NCBI RefSeq assembly: GCF_030812835.1
Contig: NZ_JAUSTM010000004.1
Span: 1 to 64,000 of the forward strand
Reading direction: 5' to 3'
Length of the DNA: 64,000 nt
Origin: Streptococcus moroccensis
Lineage (GTDB): Bacteria; Bacillota; Bacilli; Lactobacillales; Streptococcaceae
Positions 38,842 to 47,085 of the stretch are shown here, piece after piece. Both the position numbers and the translations under genes were made by a program. The notes under the pieces are model-generated. The model was not told where the DNA came from. It was given only the letters and a program-made list of their open reading frames with translations, and made no database searches. Each line of letters begins with the position of its first letter. Positions within the stretch are counted from its first letter, which is position 1.

Positions 38842-40554
38842 TCAATCAAAGTAGTAGCTCAAGTCTTCCTTGAAATTTTCATAACAAATAAAGGCATCTA
38901 GCTGACTAGCAAAGACGTCAATCTTTTCTTTTGCCTTTTCTTTATTTGGAAATACGTTGTTATTCGCATCTATCTTGACACGTACATTGGCATGGTTCCA
39001 AGTTGCCACAGGATCGTCAAAGATGATTTTACCCATCTTGGCCTTTTCCTTGTAAACCTTTAAAGGATTTGACAAGCTCTTGACCGTCTGTGGTATATCG
39101 TGGCAGATATCCCCATAATAGTCATTGAATAAGCGGATAAGCTCCTTAGCGTTCCAACGGTCATAACCAACTGCAACAGGAAGAATCCTATTCTCACTCA
39201 TGAACTGTCTTAATTCTTCAAAGATATAAGCTTGGTCATTGTAGTCCAACTCATGAACATGAAGTTGACCACTAAGCTCCCACTCAGCGTATTTGTCCCT
39301 TAATTCTTTTGGAAGGCCTTCAATCGTATGACGTGGCATGAATTTCTTGTTCAAATACTGACGCTCTTCACCACGCACCACCATGAATGAGACAGAACAT
39401 ATATCATTGACATCTGACAAGTCCACACCTAGCACACAACGAGAACTCCGCTCATCATTTCCGACAAATAAGCTCTTATCAAACTTATCTGTCCAACCCC
39501 TACATTCTTCATTGCTGAAGTAAGCAAGATAGTTGTTAACAGGAAGATTGAAAGTCTTAGCCATAAGCTCAGCTTGTTGGGCTGGATCATTCTTGCTCAT
39601 TTCAATATCACGAGCAATGGTTTCTTTCTCCGTCGTGATACCAAGTAAAGGCATAGCTTTCTGCCACATATCAGGGTCATGAATCTCTGACACATCGTCC
39701 AACTGATAAATCCAAGGCATGACAGAATCATTGATAATCTTGTCATCAAGAATATCTACCCAGATGTTGTAATACTTATCAAAGAGCTTGTCACGCTTCG
39801 TTCCATTTGTGGAAATGTACCAGGTTATCCAATTCTTACGCTTACGACTAGAACCATCATTCACAACCTTGATGAAGTCATCATCATAAGTATGAACCTC
39901 ATCAAAGATATTGTAGTGAGCATTAGTACCGTCAAGGCTTTCATAGTCAGAAGTCTTGATTGACATAAGACTGTTAGTCGTTTCATACAAGATGCCTTGC
40001 TTGGTTGACCGTAGGATGTCAGCCTCACGCATATAGTGCAACAAGCTTTCTTCATTCGACAACATCGCCCTTGAGGCATTGAACAAATAGCCAGCCTGTT
40101 CACGACTGTAAGCAAGAAGCTGAATATCAGCACCCCACTCACCGTCAATGATTTGACCAACCTCACCAATAGCAGAACCAAGAGTAGTCTTACCTGTACC
40201 ACGAGGCACAATAATAGGCACCTCATGAATGAGACGCCTTTCTTCGTAGTCAGTATATTCTTCCAAGGTATCAGGATTGGTCTTAGTAACCTCAACCGTG
40301 TGATAAAAGCCCCACGTTGTTTCTAACCAAACCTTTTGAGGTAATGCTAAGCGTAACTTACCAGCAAGGCCTTTAGTATTGCTGCACTCTTCCTCAATGA
40401 ACTCAATCCGTTTGTCAGCTTCCTCCTGTTTGAAAATGTATTGCTCTTTATATCTCTCAACACGTCTGATTGATTTCATTGTGAGCTTACAAACACGAAT
40501 TTTACCAGTATGGATGAGTTGAGCGTACTTATCAAAATATCTCATTTCAACCAT
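38842..40554 (-). CDS. terminase large subunit
   Basis: A packaging ATPase and nuclease of 570 residues. Walker A is PRGTGKTT (117-124), Walker B and catalytic acid IFDEVH (near 216-221), and the motif III region STNGTKRD. The nuclease domain begins near VLGVDLSDVND. The start overlaps the small-subunit stop by eight bases. An adjacent HNH gene suggests cos packaging. Confidence 0.95.
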   Translation of the reverse strand: MVEMRYFDKYAQLIHTGKIRVCKLTMKSIRRVERYKEQYIFKQEEADKRIEFIEEECSNTKGLAGKLRLALPQKVWLETTWGFYHTVEVTKTNPDTLEEYTDYEERRLIHEVPIIVPRGTGKTTLGSAIGEVGQIIDGEWGADIQLLAYSREQAGYLFNASRAMLSNEESLLHYMREADILRSTKQGILYETTNSLMSIKTSDYESLDGTNAHYNIFDEVHTYDDDFIKVVNDGSSRKRKNWITWYISTNGTKRDKLFDKYYNIWVDILDDKIINDSVMPWIYQLDDVSEIHDPDMWQKAMPLLGITTEKETIARDIEMSKNDPAQQAELMAKTFNLPVNNYLAYFSNEECRGWTDKFDKSLFVGNDERSSRCVLGVDLSDVNDICSVSFMVVRGEERQYLNKKFMPRHTIEGLPKELRDKYAEWELSGQLHVHELDYNDQAYIFEELRQFMSENRILPVAVGYDRWNAKELIRLFNDYYGDICHDIPQTVKSLSNPLKVYKEKAKMGKIIFDDPVATWNHANVRVKIDANNNVFPNKEKAKEKIDVFASQLDAFICYENFKEDLSYYFD

Positions 40555-41032
40555 AACGTGCCAACTTCTCCTGAATCATTTCTTTGAGACTGTCACCCTG
40601 TGGACTTTGCTTTTCGATTGTTGACATAATCTGCATGTTAAGCTTTTGATACTTTTCCATTCCATCAAGTAGATACTTATCAGGTAGCTCACCGTCATTA
40701 ATAACTTTATTAATTTCAAGCTGGAAGTTTTCAATCAGTTTTTGGTTATGATTGTATTGGTTTTTGAGGTTTTTCAAACCAACTGGATCATTATCAGTAA
40801 TTTCAAGTGTTTTTTCTTTTGGAATCAACTTGAAGGACTTGCGAGATAGCTCAACACGTTCCTGTCTGGTGTACTTTTGCCGTTGATTTGCAAGCTTTTC
40901 CAACTCTTTGAACTGACTTTTGGTGATATTTGACCTAGTTTCTTCAAATATGCCCAGCTTTTTTCGATACCTGGTAAGGGTAGCACGACTTATTCCTAGC
41001 TTTTCTAAAACTTCATTGATTTTCAAAATCAT
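40547..41032 (-). CDS. terminase small subunit
   Basis: About 161 residues. The N-terminal HTH (NEVLEKLGISRATLTRYRKK) should recognise the packaging site; the C-terminal helices oligomerise. AAAGGAG is only one base from ATG 41032, so the true start could be the TTG two codons in (41026). Gene order (HNH, terS, terL, portal) supports the call. Confidence 0.82.
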   Translation of the reverse strand: MILKINEVLEKLGISRATLTRYRKKLGIFEETRSNITKSQFKELEKLANQRQKYTRQERVELSRKSFKLIPKEKTLEITDNDPVGLKNLKNQYNHNQKLIENFQLEINKVINDGELPDKYLLDGMEKYQKLNMQIMSTIEKQSPQGDSLKEMIQEKLARYG

Positions 41033-41050
41033 GCTCCTTTCTTGTATCAA

Positions 41051-41119
41051 TTTTCGTCATTTTTGGGGGAGAGGTACACAAGAGGATTGACACCGTTATT
41101 ATTTTGGCGCTGTCAAAAT
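41051..41119. other. candidate cos region
   Basis: The short gap between terS and the HNH gene holds an inverted repeat TTGACACCG / CGCTGTCAA (41087-41095, 41108-41116, one mismatch) and two G-runs. cos sites of HNH-containing siphophages usually lie here. The cut positions cannot be read from sequence. Confidence 0.4.
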
Positions 41120-41482
41120 TCAAAATGGGGGGAGTCCACAAAAATTCAAAAATAAAAAAATCAAAAATAAATTTATATTTCTATTGTCTAAATTCAAATT
41201 GATCTTACTCTGAAAAGTTTTTGTGTTGTGACATTCAAGACAGAGCAACTGTAAATTATCTTCGTTAAGAGTAATAGACTCATCTTGATAATTAGTTTCG
41301 TCAATCTCTATGATGTGGTCAACAATACTCTTACCATGAATCAAACGGCCACACATATCACAACGCATACGTCTGTCACGCCTAATCTTATTTCTAAGTG
41401 GATGCCAAACTTTCCTGTCATTGTAAAACTTAATCTGCCAGGCTCTGAACCAGTCAGAGTGTTTAGAATTTTTATAGAGCAT
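41120..41482 (-). CDS. HNH endonuclease
   Basis: A protein of 120 residues. Zinc cysteines are at 41 and 44 (CDMC) and 81 and 84 (CLEC), with the HNH core DHI (55-57), N76 and H85. Packaging-associated HNH proteins next to terS nick cos DNA together with terminase. The last 20 residues are hydrophobic and low-complexity, unlike a normal HNH tail. No Shine-Dalgarno is visible: the start lies inside the end of the upstream 50-residue gene, so translation is probably coupled. Confidence 0.88.
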   Translation of the reverse strand: MLYKNSKHSDWFRAWQIKFYNDRKVWHPLRNKIRRDRRMRCDMCGRLIHGKSIVDHIIEIDETNYQDESITLNEDNLQLLCLECHNTKTFQSKINLNLDNRNINLFLIFLFLNFCGLPPF

Positions 41483-41624
41483 AGACAGGAACTAACTTGA
41501 TATCGCCAGTAATTTTATTTCTATATTTTTTGGCATGAAGATATAAGTTACTGCCATTGTATATCTTTACTTCATCTACTAACTCAAACGGGCTAGGTCT
41601 ATATGGGTAATGATTAGGTCTCAT
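41472..41624 (-). CDS. 50-residue phage protein starting MRPNHYPYRP
   Basis: This is the first gene after the late promoter cassette, with a strong GGAGG Shine-Dalgarno. It is basic and aromatic, with no family I can name. Its stop overlaps the HNH start, so it may drive HNH translation. A second gene with nearly the same first nine residues lies at 49875-50018. Confidence 0.65.
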   Translation of the reverse strand: MRPNHYPYRPSPFELVDEVKIYNGSNLYLHAKKYRNKITGDIKLVPVYAL

Positions 41625-41637
41625 GTTTGCCTCCATC

Positions 41638-41732
41638 AAAAAAGAGAACTAGCACAAAGCTGTTCTCTATTTTTTCTCATGATACAAATATATCAGGTTC
41701 GTTTTGTCAATTCTATATGTTTTTTTGACAAG
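41638..41732 (-). promoter_or_regulatory. late promoter cassette B with terminator-like leader hairpin
   Basis: In minus order: inverted repeat TTGTCAA-N14-TTGACAA (28-bp block 41732-41705); -35 TTGACA; 17 bases; a poor -10, TTGTAT (41687-41682). Then, from about the first transcribed base, a stem AGAGAAC-AGC / GCT-AGTTCTCT ends in six T, and the GGAGG of the 50-residue gene follows. The block is nearly identical to 42516-42557. Confidence 0.7.
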
Positions 41733-41905
41733 GTTTATATCTATGGGGAAATTATGTAAAATAGCCATGCTGAACTATCTATATCTTATATTTTATCCAA
41801 TTTTGTTTCACAATCAAAAACCAATACAGGCAAGGTTTCAAGCCCTATCCAAAATATAAACTAGAAACTTCCTCGTTATGGATAGTTGAAAAAATCAAAA
41901 AAATA

Positions 41906-42448
41906 TTAGAGGCTAAAATTACTCATCTTAGTATCAAGCTCATCTTGCCTTACACAGATGTAGATTAGTGTGACTGCTGGGCTTGAATGATTGAATAATG
42001 ACATCAAGTCAGCAACGTTCTTGTACTTTTTGTAGTAATGATAGCCAAATGTTTTTCGCATGGTGTGAGTACCGACATTGTCAATACCAAGGTCTTCAGC
42101 AGCTCTTTTAAGAAACCAGTAAACTGTCTTATAGCTGAGTGCCTTGTTCTTCCCAACACGACTCTGAAATAGATACTCATGAAGTTCCTTGTCTTTGACA
42201 AATTCCCTCAATTCGTTTTTGAGTGGCCTTGTCATCTTAATACTTTTATACTTACCAGTCTTTTGTTCCCTAACTTTGATATGCCAGCCCTGGACATCTT
42301 TGACCTTTAGCTTGAGGATATCACCAACACGGAATCCAGTGTTGATTCCCAAAAGAAATAGCATGTAATACTTTTCGTTCCAAGATGATAGATAGTCCTT
42401 CATAGCTTGGATGTCGTCCTTATCTCGTAGCGGTTCGACAATGTTCAT
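41906..42448 (-). CDS. short tyrosine recombinase
   Basis: A protein of 180 residues. The catalytic set is visible: Arg40 (GFRVGD), His128 and Arg131 (HTMRK), His154 (NHSS) and Tyr163 (TLIYI). The N-terminal arm-binding and most of the core-binding domain are missing, so it is half the size of the prophage integrase. Similar short recombinases follow arpU in other streptococcal phages, with unknown role. AAAGGAG lies upstream. It is flanked by direct copies of the 42-bp promoter block. Confidence 0.8.
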   Translation of the reverse strand: MNIVEPLRDKDDIQAMKDYLSSWNEKYYMLFLLGINTGFRVGDILKLKVKDVQGWHIKVREQKTGKYKSIKMTRPLKNELREFVKDKELHEYLFQSRVGKNKALSYKTVYWFLKRAAEDLGIDNVGTHTMRKTFGYHYYKKYKNVADLMSLFNHSSPAVTLIYICVRQDELDTKMSNFSL

Positions 42449-42463
42449 CGCTTTTCTCCTTTC

Positions 42464-42557
42464 ACAAAAAAATAAAGCACCAAGGATTTCTCGGTGCTTA
42501 GCGACACTATCAATCTATCAGATTGTTTCTGTCAATTCTACATGTTTTTTTGACAAG
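42464..42557 (-). promoter_or_regulatory. late promoter cassette A with terminator-like leader hairpin
   Basis: It begins directly after the arpU stop. It has the same layout as cassette B: inverted repeat TTGTCAA...TTGACA (42557-42530), -35 TTGACA, 17 bases, weak -10 TGATAG (42512-42507). A hairpin AAGCACC/GGTGCTT (42499-42475) with an A/T tract follows, then the Shine-Dalgarno of the recombinase. It differs from cassette B at five of 42 positions. Confidence 0.7.
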
Positions 42558-43022
42558 TTACATGAATAATATTTTTGCAAGTGTGTCAAGGATGACTTCA
42601 CGCCTTCTGTAAATCTGTTTGCTATGCTTATACAGATAGCCAGTTTCTCCGTTCTCCATAATGTGCCAAACTTGAATCCAGTCATACCTGGTATGTTCTC
42701 CCCATCTCAGATGGAAGATTTTCTTATCATCTGGTTCAAGAACATCAAGCAGTCTTGAGATTGCTGATTGAAACTCTTCTAGTTTTAAAATCATTGGATC
42801 ACTGGCATATGCGACGGCTAAGTTTTCAGAAGTATTGGTTGAAGTACCGCTACGACTAGCCCCTGAATCGTCTATTCCTGGCATAGTTAGATTTTTTACC
42901 GCATAAGCTCTTTCTAACTCGTGGCGACGCTGTCCAATTAGTTTATCAATTTTAAGATACTTGGCCTCAAGCTCAAACTCAAGGAAATCACGTCTTGTCT
43001 TACTCGCTGTTTTCTTTGTCAA
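42558..43022 (-). CDS. ArpU-family late transcription regulator
   Basis: A protein of 154 residues. The C-terminal half resembles a sigma-like HTH (DDKKIFHLRWGEHTRYDWIQ, KHSKQIYRRREVILDTLAKI). ArpU proteins sit at the end of the early region of firmicute phages and are thought to switch on late genes. The two promoter cassettes right downstream are natural targets. It overlaps the gene before it by 23 bases. Confidence 0.85.
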   Translation of the reverse strand: MTKKTASKTRRDFLEFELEAKYLKIDKLIGQRRHELERAYAVKNLTMPGIDDSGASRSGTSTNTSENLAVAYASDPMILKLEEFQSAISRLLDVLEPDDKKIFHLRWGEHTRYDWIQVWHIMENGETGYLYKHSKQIYRRREVILDTLAKILFM

Positions 43023-43221
43023 ATTGTTCTCCCCATCGTTTACAATGTTCAGATATATTATTAAAGGCTACTGATAAATTGGCGAATATATTACTAAAAG
43101 TAGTACCTACCGACTTAAAAGCTTGGCGAATCTGCTCAGGATCCAGTTTCAACTCTTCTAGTTCCTGTTGCCTCTTTAACTCAGCCTGCTTAGCTTTCTT
43201 CTTCTTGATTCTTTTGTTCAT
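43000..43221 (-). CDS. small phage protein with lysine-rich N-terminus
   Basis: A protein of 73 residues: MNKRIKKKKAKQAELKRQQ then an amphipathic helix region. GGAG upstream supports ATG 43221. The 5' end overlaps the gene before it by 32 bases. Function unknown. Confidence 0.6.
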   Translation of the reverse strand: MNKRIKKKKAKQAELKRQQELEELKLDPEQIRQAFKSVGTTFSNIFANLSVAFNNISEHCKRWGEQFDKENSE

Positions 43222-43339
43222 CTGGTTCTCTCCAAATCTTAGTAATAGACTCAATGATGCTGATGGCTGTTGCGCCAATGACAACAGCTAGGAAGCTTGT
43301 CAAAAGGGGATGCTGTGCCATAAATTCATATCCGTTCAT
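43190..43339 (-). CDS. 49-residue phage membrane protein
   Basis: One hydrophobic segment (LLTSFLAVVIGATAISIIE) follows a short polar N-terminus, with a charged tail ending EQKNQEEES. AGAGGAG lies upstream. Overlap with the next gene suggests coupling. Function unknown. Confidence 0.6.
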   Translation of the reverse strand: MNGYEFMAQHPLLTSFLAVVIGATAISIIESITKIWREPDEQKNQEEES

Positions 43340-43429
43340 AGTTGTCTCCTCTCTTATCTACTTTTTACCCACCTGATCACCTTTTTCTCACAATTACAAT
43401 GCGGTTCATGTACAGTAGGTGGTTGGGGA

Positions 43430-43663
43430 TTATTGATTTCTACTGAGTAAGTCTCCATTTGAATTGCCCATATCATCACTCCAGCCTACTAACCATGCTG
43501 GACTGACATTATAGGCTTTAGCTATTTTCTCAATTGGAGGGAGCGATGGCATCCCTCCTTTTTCATAGTGAGCCAATGAGGTCTGGGAAATCCCTGTCGC
43601 CCTGTAGACATCGACGATTGTAAGGTCTAGTTTCTTTCTGAGTTCTTTTAATCGAAATTTCAT
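43430..43663 (-). CDS. XRE-family transcriptional regulator
   Basis: A protein of 77 residues with a standard HTH_3: LTIVDVYRATGISQTSLAHYEKG at about 14-36. Its start overlaps the previous stop (ATGA). It sits in the early region between ssb and arpU, so it may tune the early-to-late switch. Confidence 0.8.
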   Translation of the reverse strand: MKFRLKELRKKLDLTIVDVYRATGISQTSLAHYEKGGMPSLPPIEKIAKAYNVSPAWLVGWSDDMGNSNGDLLSRNQ

Positions 43664-43902
43664 CTTGAAAACATCCTCCGATTGTATTTTTTAATCATAG
43701 CAGCACGGTTCATGCGTTCCCACTCATAGTCCATGATGAGTTCTTGCTGGCTCATACAGATGCTCTTGAGACGTTCAATCTGGACTTCTTGCTCTTCGAT
43801 TTCCTTGTATGCTCTGTTGTAGAGCTCGTCTTCAAGGAAACGAATGCGCTCAGCCATGGTTTCCTGAATAATTACAGTAGTCTTTTTCTGCTGTCTTGTC
43901 AT
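43660..43902 (-). CDS. small coiled-coil phage protein
   Basis: An 80-residue charged helical protein (MAERIRFLEDELYNRAYKEI). AGGAGG lies upstream; coupled to the XRE gene after it. No family recognised. Confidence 0.6.
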   Translation of the reverse strand: MTRQQKKTTVIIQETMAERIRFLEDELYNRAYKEIEEQEVQIERLKSICMSQQELIMDYEWERMNRAAMIKKYNRRMFSR

Positions 43903-43910
43903 AGGGCCTC

Positions 43911-44330
43911 CTAAAATGGCAACCCGTCAGGGCTCATCTGTGGCGCATCATCCCGAGCGAAGTTAGGCGGTGCCATTTGGTCCAAGGAATTTGTGTTTTG
44001 TTCTCGACCGCCACGACTCTCAAGAGTTTGGAAGCTCTCTGCCACAACCTCAGTGACATAGACCCGCTGACCTTGTTGGTTCTCATAATTGCGAGTCTGG
44101 ATGCGTCCTTCAATGCCGATCAGTGCACCTTTTTTGCACCAGTTGGCCAAGTTCTCAGCTGACTTATTCCACATGACGCAGTTGATAAAGTCTGCTTCAC
44201 GTTCACCAGCTTGATTCTTGAAATTACGATTGACTGCAAGTGTGAAAGTGGCGACTGCTTGATTAGATGGTGTATATCTTAATTCTGGGGCCTTTGTAAG
44301 ACGTCCCACTAAAACGACATTATTAATCAT
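43911..44330 (-). CDS. ssb: single-stranded DNA-binding protein
   Basis: A phage SSB of 139 residues. OB-fold motifs are [18 protein letters not shown] and [19 protein letters not shown]. The C-terminal tip reads SPDGLPF rather than the usual DDDLPF, keeping LPF for partner binding. It lies in the early block, overlapping the gene before it. Confidence 0.95.
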   Translation of the reverse strand: MINNVVLVGRLTKAPELRYTPSNQAVATFTLAVNRNFKNQAGEREADFINCVMWNKSAENLANWCKKGALIGIEGRIQTRNYENQQGQRVYVTEVVAESFQTLESRGGREQNTNSLDQMAPPNFARDDAPQMSPDGLPF

Positions 44331-44596
44331 TGTTGCCTCACTCCCATCTGAAAACTATCCCTAACTATATCCTTAATAGCTAAATCTCGCCTACTAATTA
44401 ATGTTTTGTCACGTCTAACTATTGGACTTGCAACATCATTGACCAATGATGGACTGATTGTTATCTTCTCACAAATGAATGGTTGCGAAATATCAAGAGT
44501 AACCGTTCCACCATTTGCAATGTGCTCTAACTGGTCATCAGATAACCTGATTTCCAGTGTTGTTTTTCCAATGGGCTTTATACCAGTAAAAGTCAT
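44327..44596 (-). CDS. hypothetical phage protein
   Basis: A protein of 89 residues, beta-rich at the start ([20 protein letters not shown]), then a polar tail. ATGA overlaps at both ends place it in a coupled early operon with ssb. No family recognised. Confidence 0.6.
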   Translation of the reverse strand: MTFTGIKPIGKTTLEIRLSDDQLEHIANGGTVTLDISQPFICEKITISPSLVNDVASPIVRRDKTLISRRDLAIKDIVRDSFQMGVRQQ

Positions 44597-44975
44597 TCAA
44601 CCACCTCCAGTAGTTCATCTGTGCTTTCAAGTAAGCTTAGCAATCTCACTACATCATCAGGTTGATGACCATCCCATTCAGGAGCACTGGGCAACACCTT
44701 TATTTCAGAGAAATAGTGCCATTCATCTAGATGGTAGTGGTATGAATATTGACCTTCCGGTGTATTTATTCCGACAATGAAATAATTTTCGTACATAGTA
44801 CCGTCTGAATGTTTTAGTGACTTCCAAGCTTTGTCGGGGAATTCCCTGAGAATAACAGAAAACAAAATCATTCTGTGCTAAGTCTATACAATTCATCAAA
44901 CGTATGATACCCATCAGAAATACTGCCTTTATAATCTAACCTTGCTATTTCATTGTTAATATCTTTTATTTCCAT
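44593..44975 (-). pseudogene. early phage gene split by a frameshift
   Basis: Two frames share one gene's content. ATG 44975 (AGGAGGTGG upstream) gives 35 residues ending DELYRLSTE at TGA 44868. The second frame, from ATG 44871, gives 92 residues (MILFSVILREF through WDGHQPDDVVRLL) and has no Shine-Dalgarno. Removing CTTAG from TATAGACTTAGCACAG joins them as DELYR-HRMILFSVIL, which is how I recall intact homologues reading. The TGATG/ATGA overlap may still let both halves be made. Confidence 0.6.
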
Positions 44976-45535
44976 CACTCCACCTCCTTAGCAAACTCCT
45001 GCTCCCAAGCCCAAGCATAGCCTGCTTTTTCAAATTCTTCTTTCGTCTTTTTGGCATAAAGTCTGCTACTGGTTATATGATTACCAAAAAACAGCGCACC
45101 TGACTCACCTTCACACAACCCTTGGCCGTTTGGTAGTTCAATTGTATAAAGCTTTTCCCGCTCTATTTCATAACCATCGAGCCATGCACGGGCGAAAATC
45201 TCTTGCGGTGTGTTTGTGCTACCAATTTTTTGTACCCAATCTATCCAAGGCGAATTATTCCAATCTGCATCACGCAAAGCAGCGAACAATGTTTTATGTT
45301 TGTTTTGGGAAAGATACTCCGCCACGAATTTAGGTATGGTGACTTTCTGTGGTTCGACAGGTCGTTCAAGTCGGTAGATGTACGGAACTACTAAATCCTT
45401 ATCACCCGAATTTGTCAAGATTTTTACATGACACGCTCCGTCAGAATAGCCAATGAGCTCTACTGGTATGAAATGATCTTGGTCGTCTATCTCATGAAAT
45501 CTCTTTCTGCTCATTTCAAATACATCTTCAATCAT
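44975..45535 (-). CDS. DUF1642 family phage protein
   Basis: A protein of 186 residues. The C-terminal half has the family pattern (ARAWLDGYEIEREKLYTIEL and the final WAWEQEFAKEVE). AAGGAG supports ATG 45535. It overlaps its upstream neighbour by eight bases. DUF1642 proteins are common in streptococcal early regions; function unknown. Confidence 0.8.
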   Translation of the reverse strand: MIEDVFEMSRKRFHEIDDQDHFIPVELIGYSDGACHVKILTNSGDKDLVVPYIYRLERPVEPQKVTIPKFVAEYLSQNKHKTLFAALRDADWNNSPWIDWVQKIGSTNTPQEIFARAWLDGYEIEREKLYTIELPNGQGLCEGESGALFFGNHITSSRLYAKKTKEEFEKAGYAWAWEQEFAKEVE

Positions 45536-45851
45536 CCTCTCTCCTTTCTGCCAGATAGGCCATTGCAGCAAGCACCTTGCTTGCCTCGTCTAGTGCATGT
45601 TGATCAACTTGGATGAAGCGGTGGCTGTTAGATAACTCTTTAAGTCCGAGGCCGAGCGCTTCGCCTGTTGATGTTGTGATTCTTAGCGATGGCACGCCCA
45701 ATTTGTTGATCGTTATGGTTGCGGTGTAGACAGTCTTTGTTTTGTATGTTTCAAAGTCTCTGGTTAATACCGTTTCCTCTGAGTTTTCTTCAACTGCTTG
45801 GAAGCCAAGGGCTTTCAAGTCACGCTTGAAGTAGCGAGTAAGTATTCCCAT
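45528..45851 (-). CDS. hypothetical phage protein
   Basis: A protein of 107 residues with a beta-strand middle (YTATITINKLGVPSLRITTS) and helical C-terminus. It is coupled to the DUF1642 gene. No family recognised. Confidence 0.6.
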   Translation of the reverse strand: MGILTRYFKRDLKALGFQAVEENSEETVLTRDFETYKTKTVYTATITINKLGVPSLRITTSTGEALGLGLKELSNSHRFIQVDQHALDEASKVLAAMAYLAERREDD

Positions 45852-45853
45852 GT

Positions 45854-46192
45854 CTAACTCCCTCTCTTTTTTAAGTAATCTGGCGCTTCATCGCCAATTT
45901 CTAGTGAGTCAAATTGCTCTCTAGTCACAAGGAACTTGCCGTAGGCTCCAATCGTGACAGTGTAATGGCCATTGACAACATCCTTTTCGGTGATGGTGCC
46001 GACTAACTTCCCCCCAGCATTGTCCACCTGGTAAATAATAATCTGGTTTTCTTGCAGCAGCTCGTATCTCACTGCAAGTTCACGGTAGTTTAAAACAAGG
46101 CTAACGCTAGACATGATGTAAATAAGCGTTGTTATTAAAAACCATGCTAAATAAGTTTTTTTACTCAATCTTTTATTCTCCTGTTCTTTCAA
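45854..46192 (-). CDS. DUF1372 family membrane-anchored phage protein
   Basis: A protein of 112 residues: one N-terminal membrane segment (about 12-34) and a small beta domain with the signature GGKLVGTITEKDVVNG and YTVTIGAYGKFLV. Family known only from streptococcal phages; function unknown. It overlaps the previous gene by 20 bases. Confidence 0.8.
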   Translation of the reverse strand: MKEQENKRLSKKTYLAWFLITTLIYIMSSVSLVLNYRELAVRYELLQENQIIIYQVDNAGGKLVGTITEKDVVNGHYTVTIGAYGKFLVTREQFDSLEIGDEAPDYLKKRGS

Positions 46193-46391
46193 TCAAGTAA
46201 TAGCAATCTCTAGCGCCGTAGTCAATACGGATGCTGTCACCGCTCAGTGTTTTGGCAAATCTCGGCTTTGTGATTGCAGAGTAAGTGGCTTGGTGGCCCT
46301 TCAGTGCACTAATAGCGCCATGAGGATGTGGAAATGTGCCAATATACTCTTTTCGATGCCCGTTATATACAAAATAAAGTTCAATCATCAA
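46173..46391 (-). CDS. hypothetical phage protein
   Basis: A protein of 72 residues, aromatic and basic (MMIELYFVYNGHRKEYIGTF). ATGA overlap with the gene before it. No family recognised. Confidence 0.55.
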   Translation of the reverse strand: MMIELYFVYNGHRKEYIGTFPHPHGAISALKGHQATYSAITKPRFAKTLSGDSIRIDYGARDCYYLIERTGE

Positions 46392-46585
46392 TACCCCCTA
46401 TCCATCGGATGAAAGCTGCCATAACTTTGCAAGCAATTTGCTATATGATTAGCAACTGCATAGGATGAGAATGTCATGGCAAACTTGACATCACTGCAAT
46501 ACGAAATATCAAAGCCGTTGATGCCAACTGTGATGTTTCGTATAAAGGTACTTTGCATTCGGGATCCATTGGTTAAAATAATCAT
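46388..46585 (-). CDS. hypothetical phage protein
   Basis: A protein of 65 residues. GAGGAAG upstream supports ATG 46585 rather than an ATG seven codons earlier that lacks a ribosome site. No family recognised. Confidence 0.55.
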   Translation of the reverse strand: MIILTNGSRMQSTFIRNITVGINGFDISYCSDVKFAMTFSSYAVANHIANCLQSYGSFHPMDRGY

Positions 46586-46596
46586 GTTCTTCCTCG

Positions 46597-46923
46597 CTAA
46601 TTCCATAATTTTTTGGCAATCCTCAACATTTCAGCTCCCATTTCAGCATTACCGACAGGGTTCATTTCATGTTGACGTTTCTGTTCATGGTATCGGACCT
46701 GCTCAACTGTCATGATGTTGCGGGATTTCCAGTTTTTTAAAATTTTGACGAGGTACGGCATGAAAGGTTTTTGTTGCAAAACCGATAATCTTAGAGCTTC
46801 ATTAACTACTTCTGGCTCAAAGTTGTCTTGATTCATCAAAACCGTGATTTCTTCGATTTCAAAAGGAGATAACAATCGACCCCAATTTTTTTCAAAATTA
46901 CCGAATAATTCCTTCTTAGTCAT
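46597..46923 (-). CDS. DnaD-domain phage replication protein
   Basis: A protein of 108 residues that is little more than a DnaD domain (FGNFEKNWGRLLSPFEIEEI to the helical end). In many phages this is the C-terminal half of a replisome organiser whose N-terminal half is an HTH like the product of 47083-47448. It should recruit the host helicase loader. GAGAGG lies four bases upstream, so it is made separately. Confidence 0.82.
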   Translation of the reverse strand: MTKKELFGNFEKNWGRLLSPFEIEEITVLMNQDNFEPEVVNEALRLSVLQQKPFMPYLVKILKNWKSRNIMTVEQVRYHEQKRQHEMNPVGNAEMGAEMLRIAKKLWN

Positions 46924-47025
46924 GTAACCTCTCTTTATTTATTTTTGTAGTAGTTGTGATTGTTGTTAATTAGTATTTATTGTTATTTAGTACTTGTTGT
47001 AAGTTAGTATTTATTAGTGGGCAAA

Positions 47026-47085
47026 TTTGTACCGGTACTATTTGTACTGGTACTATTTGTACTGGTACTATTTGTACTGGTACTA
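47026..47085. repeat. four 15-bp iterons, candidate phage replication origin
   Basis: TTTGTACYGGTACTA is repeated four times head to tail without interruption. The first copy contains the palindrome GTACCGGTAC. An A/T-rich stretch (46924-47020) with two TTAGTATTTATT repeats lies beside it. Iterons next to an AT-rich tract between initiator parts are a typical phage origin. Confidence 0.7.
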
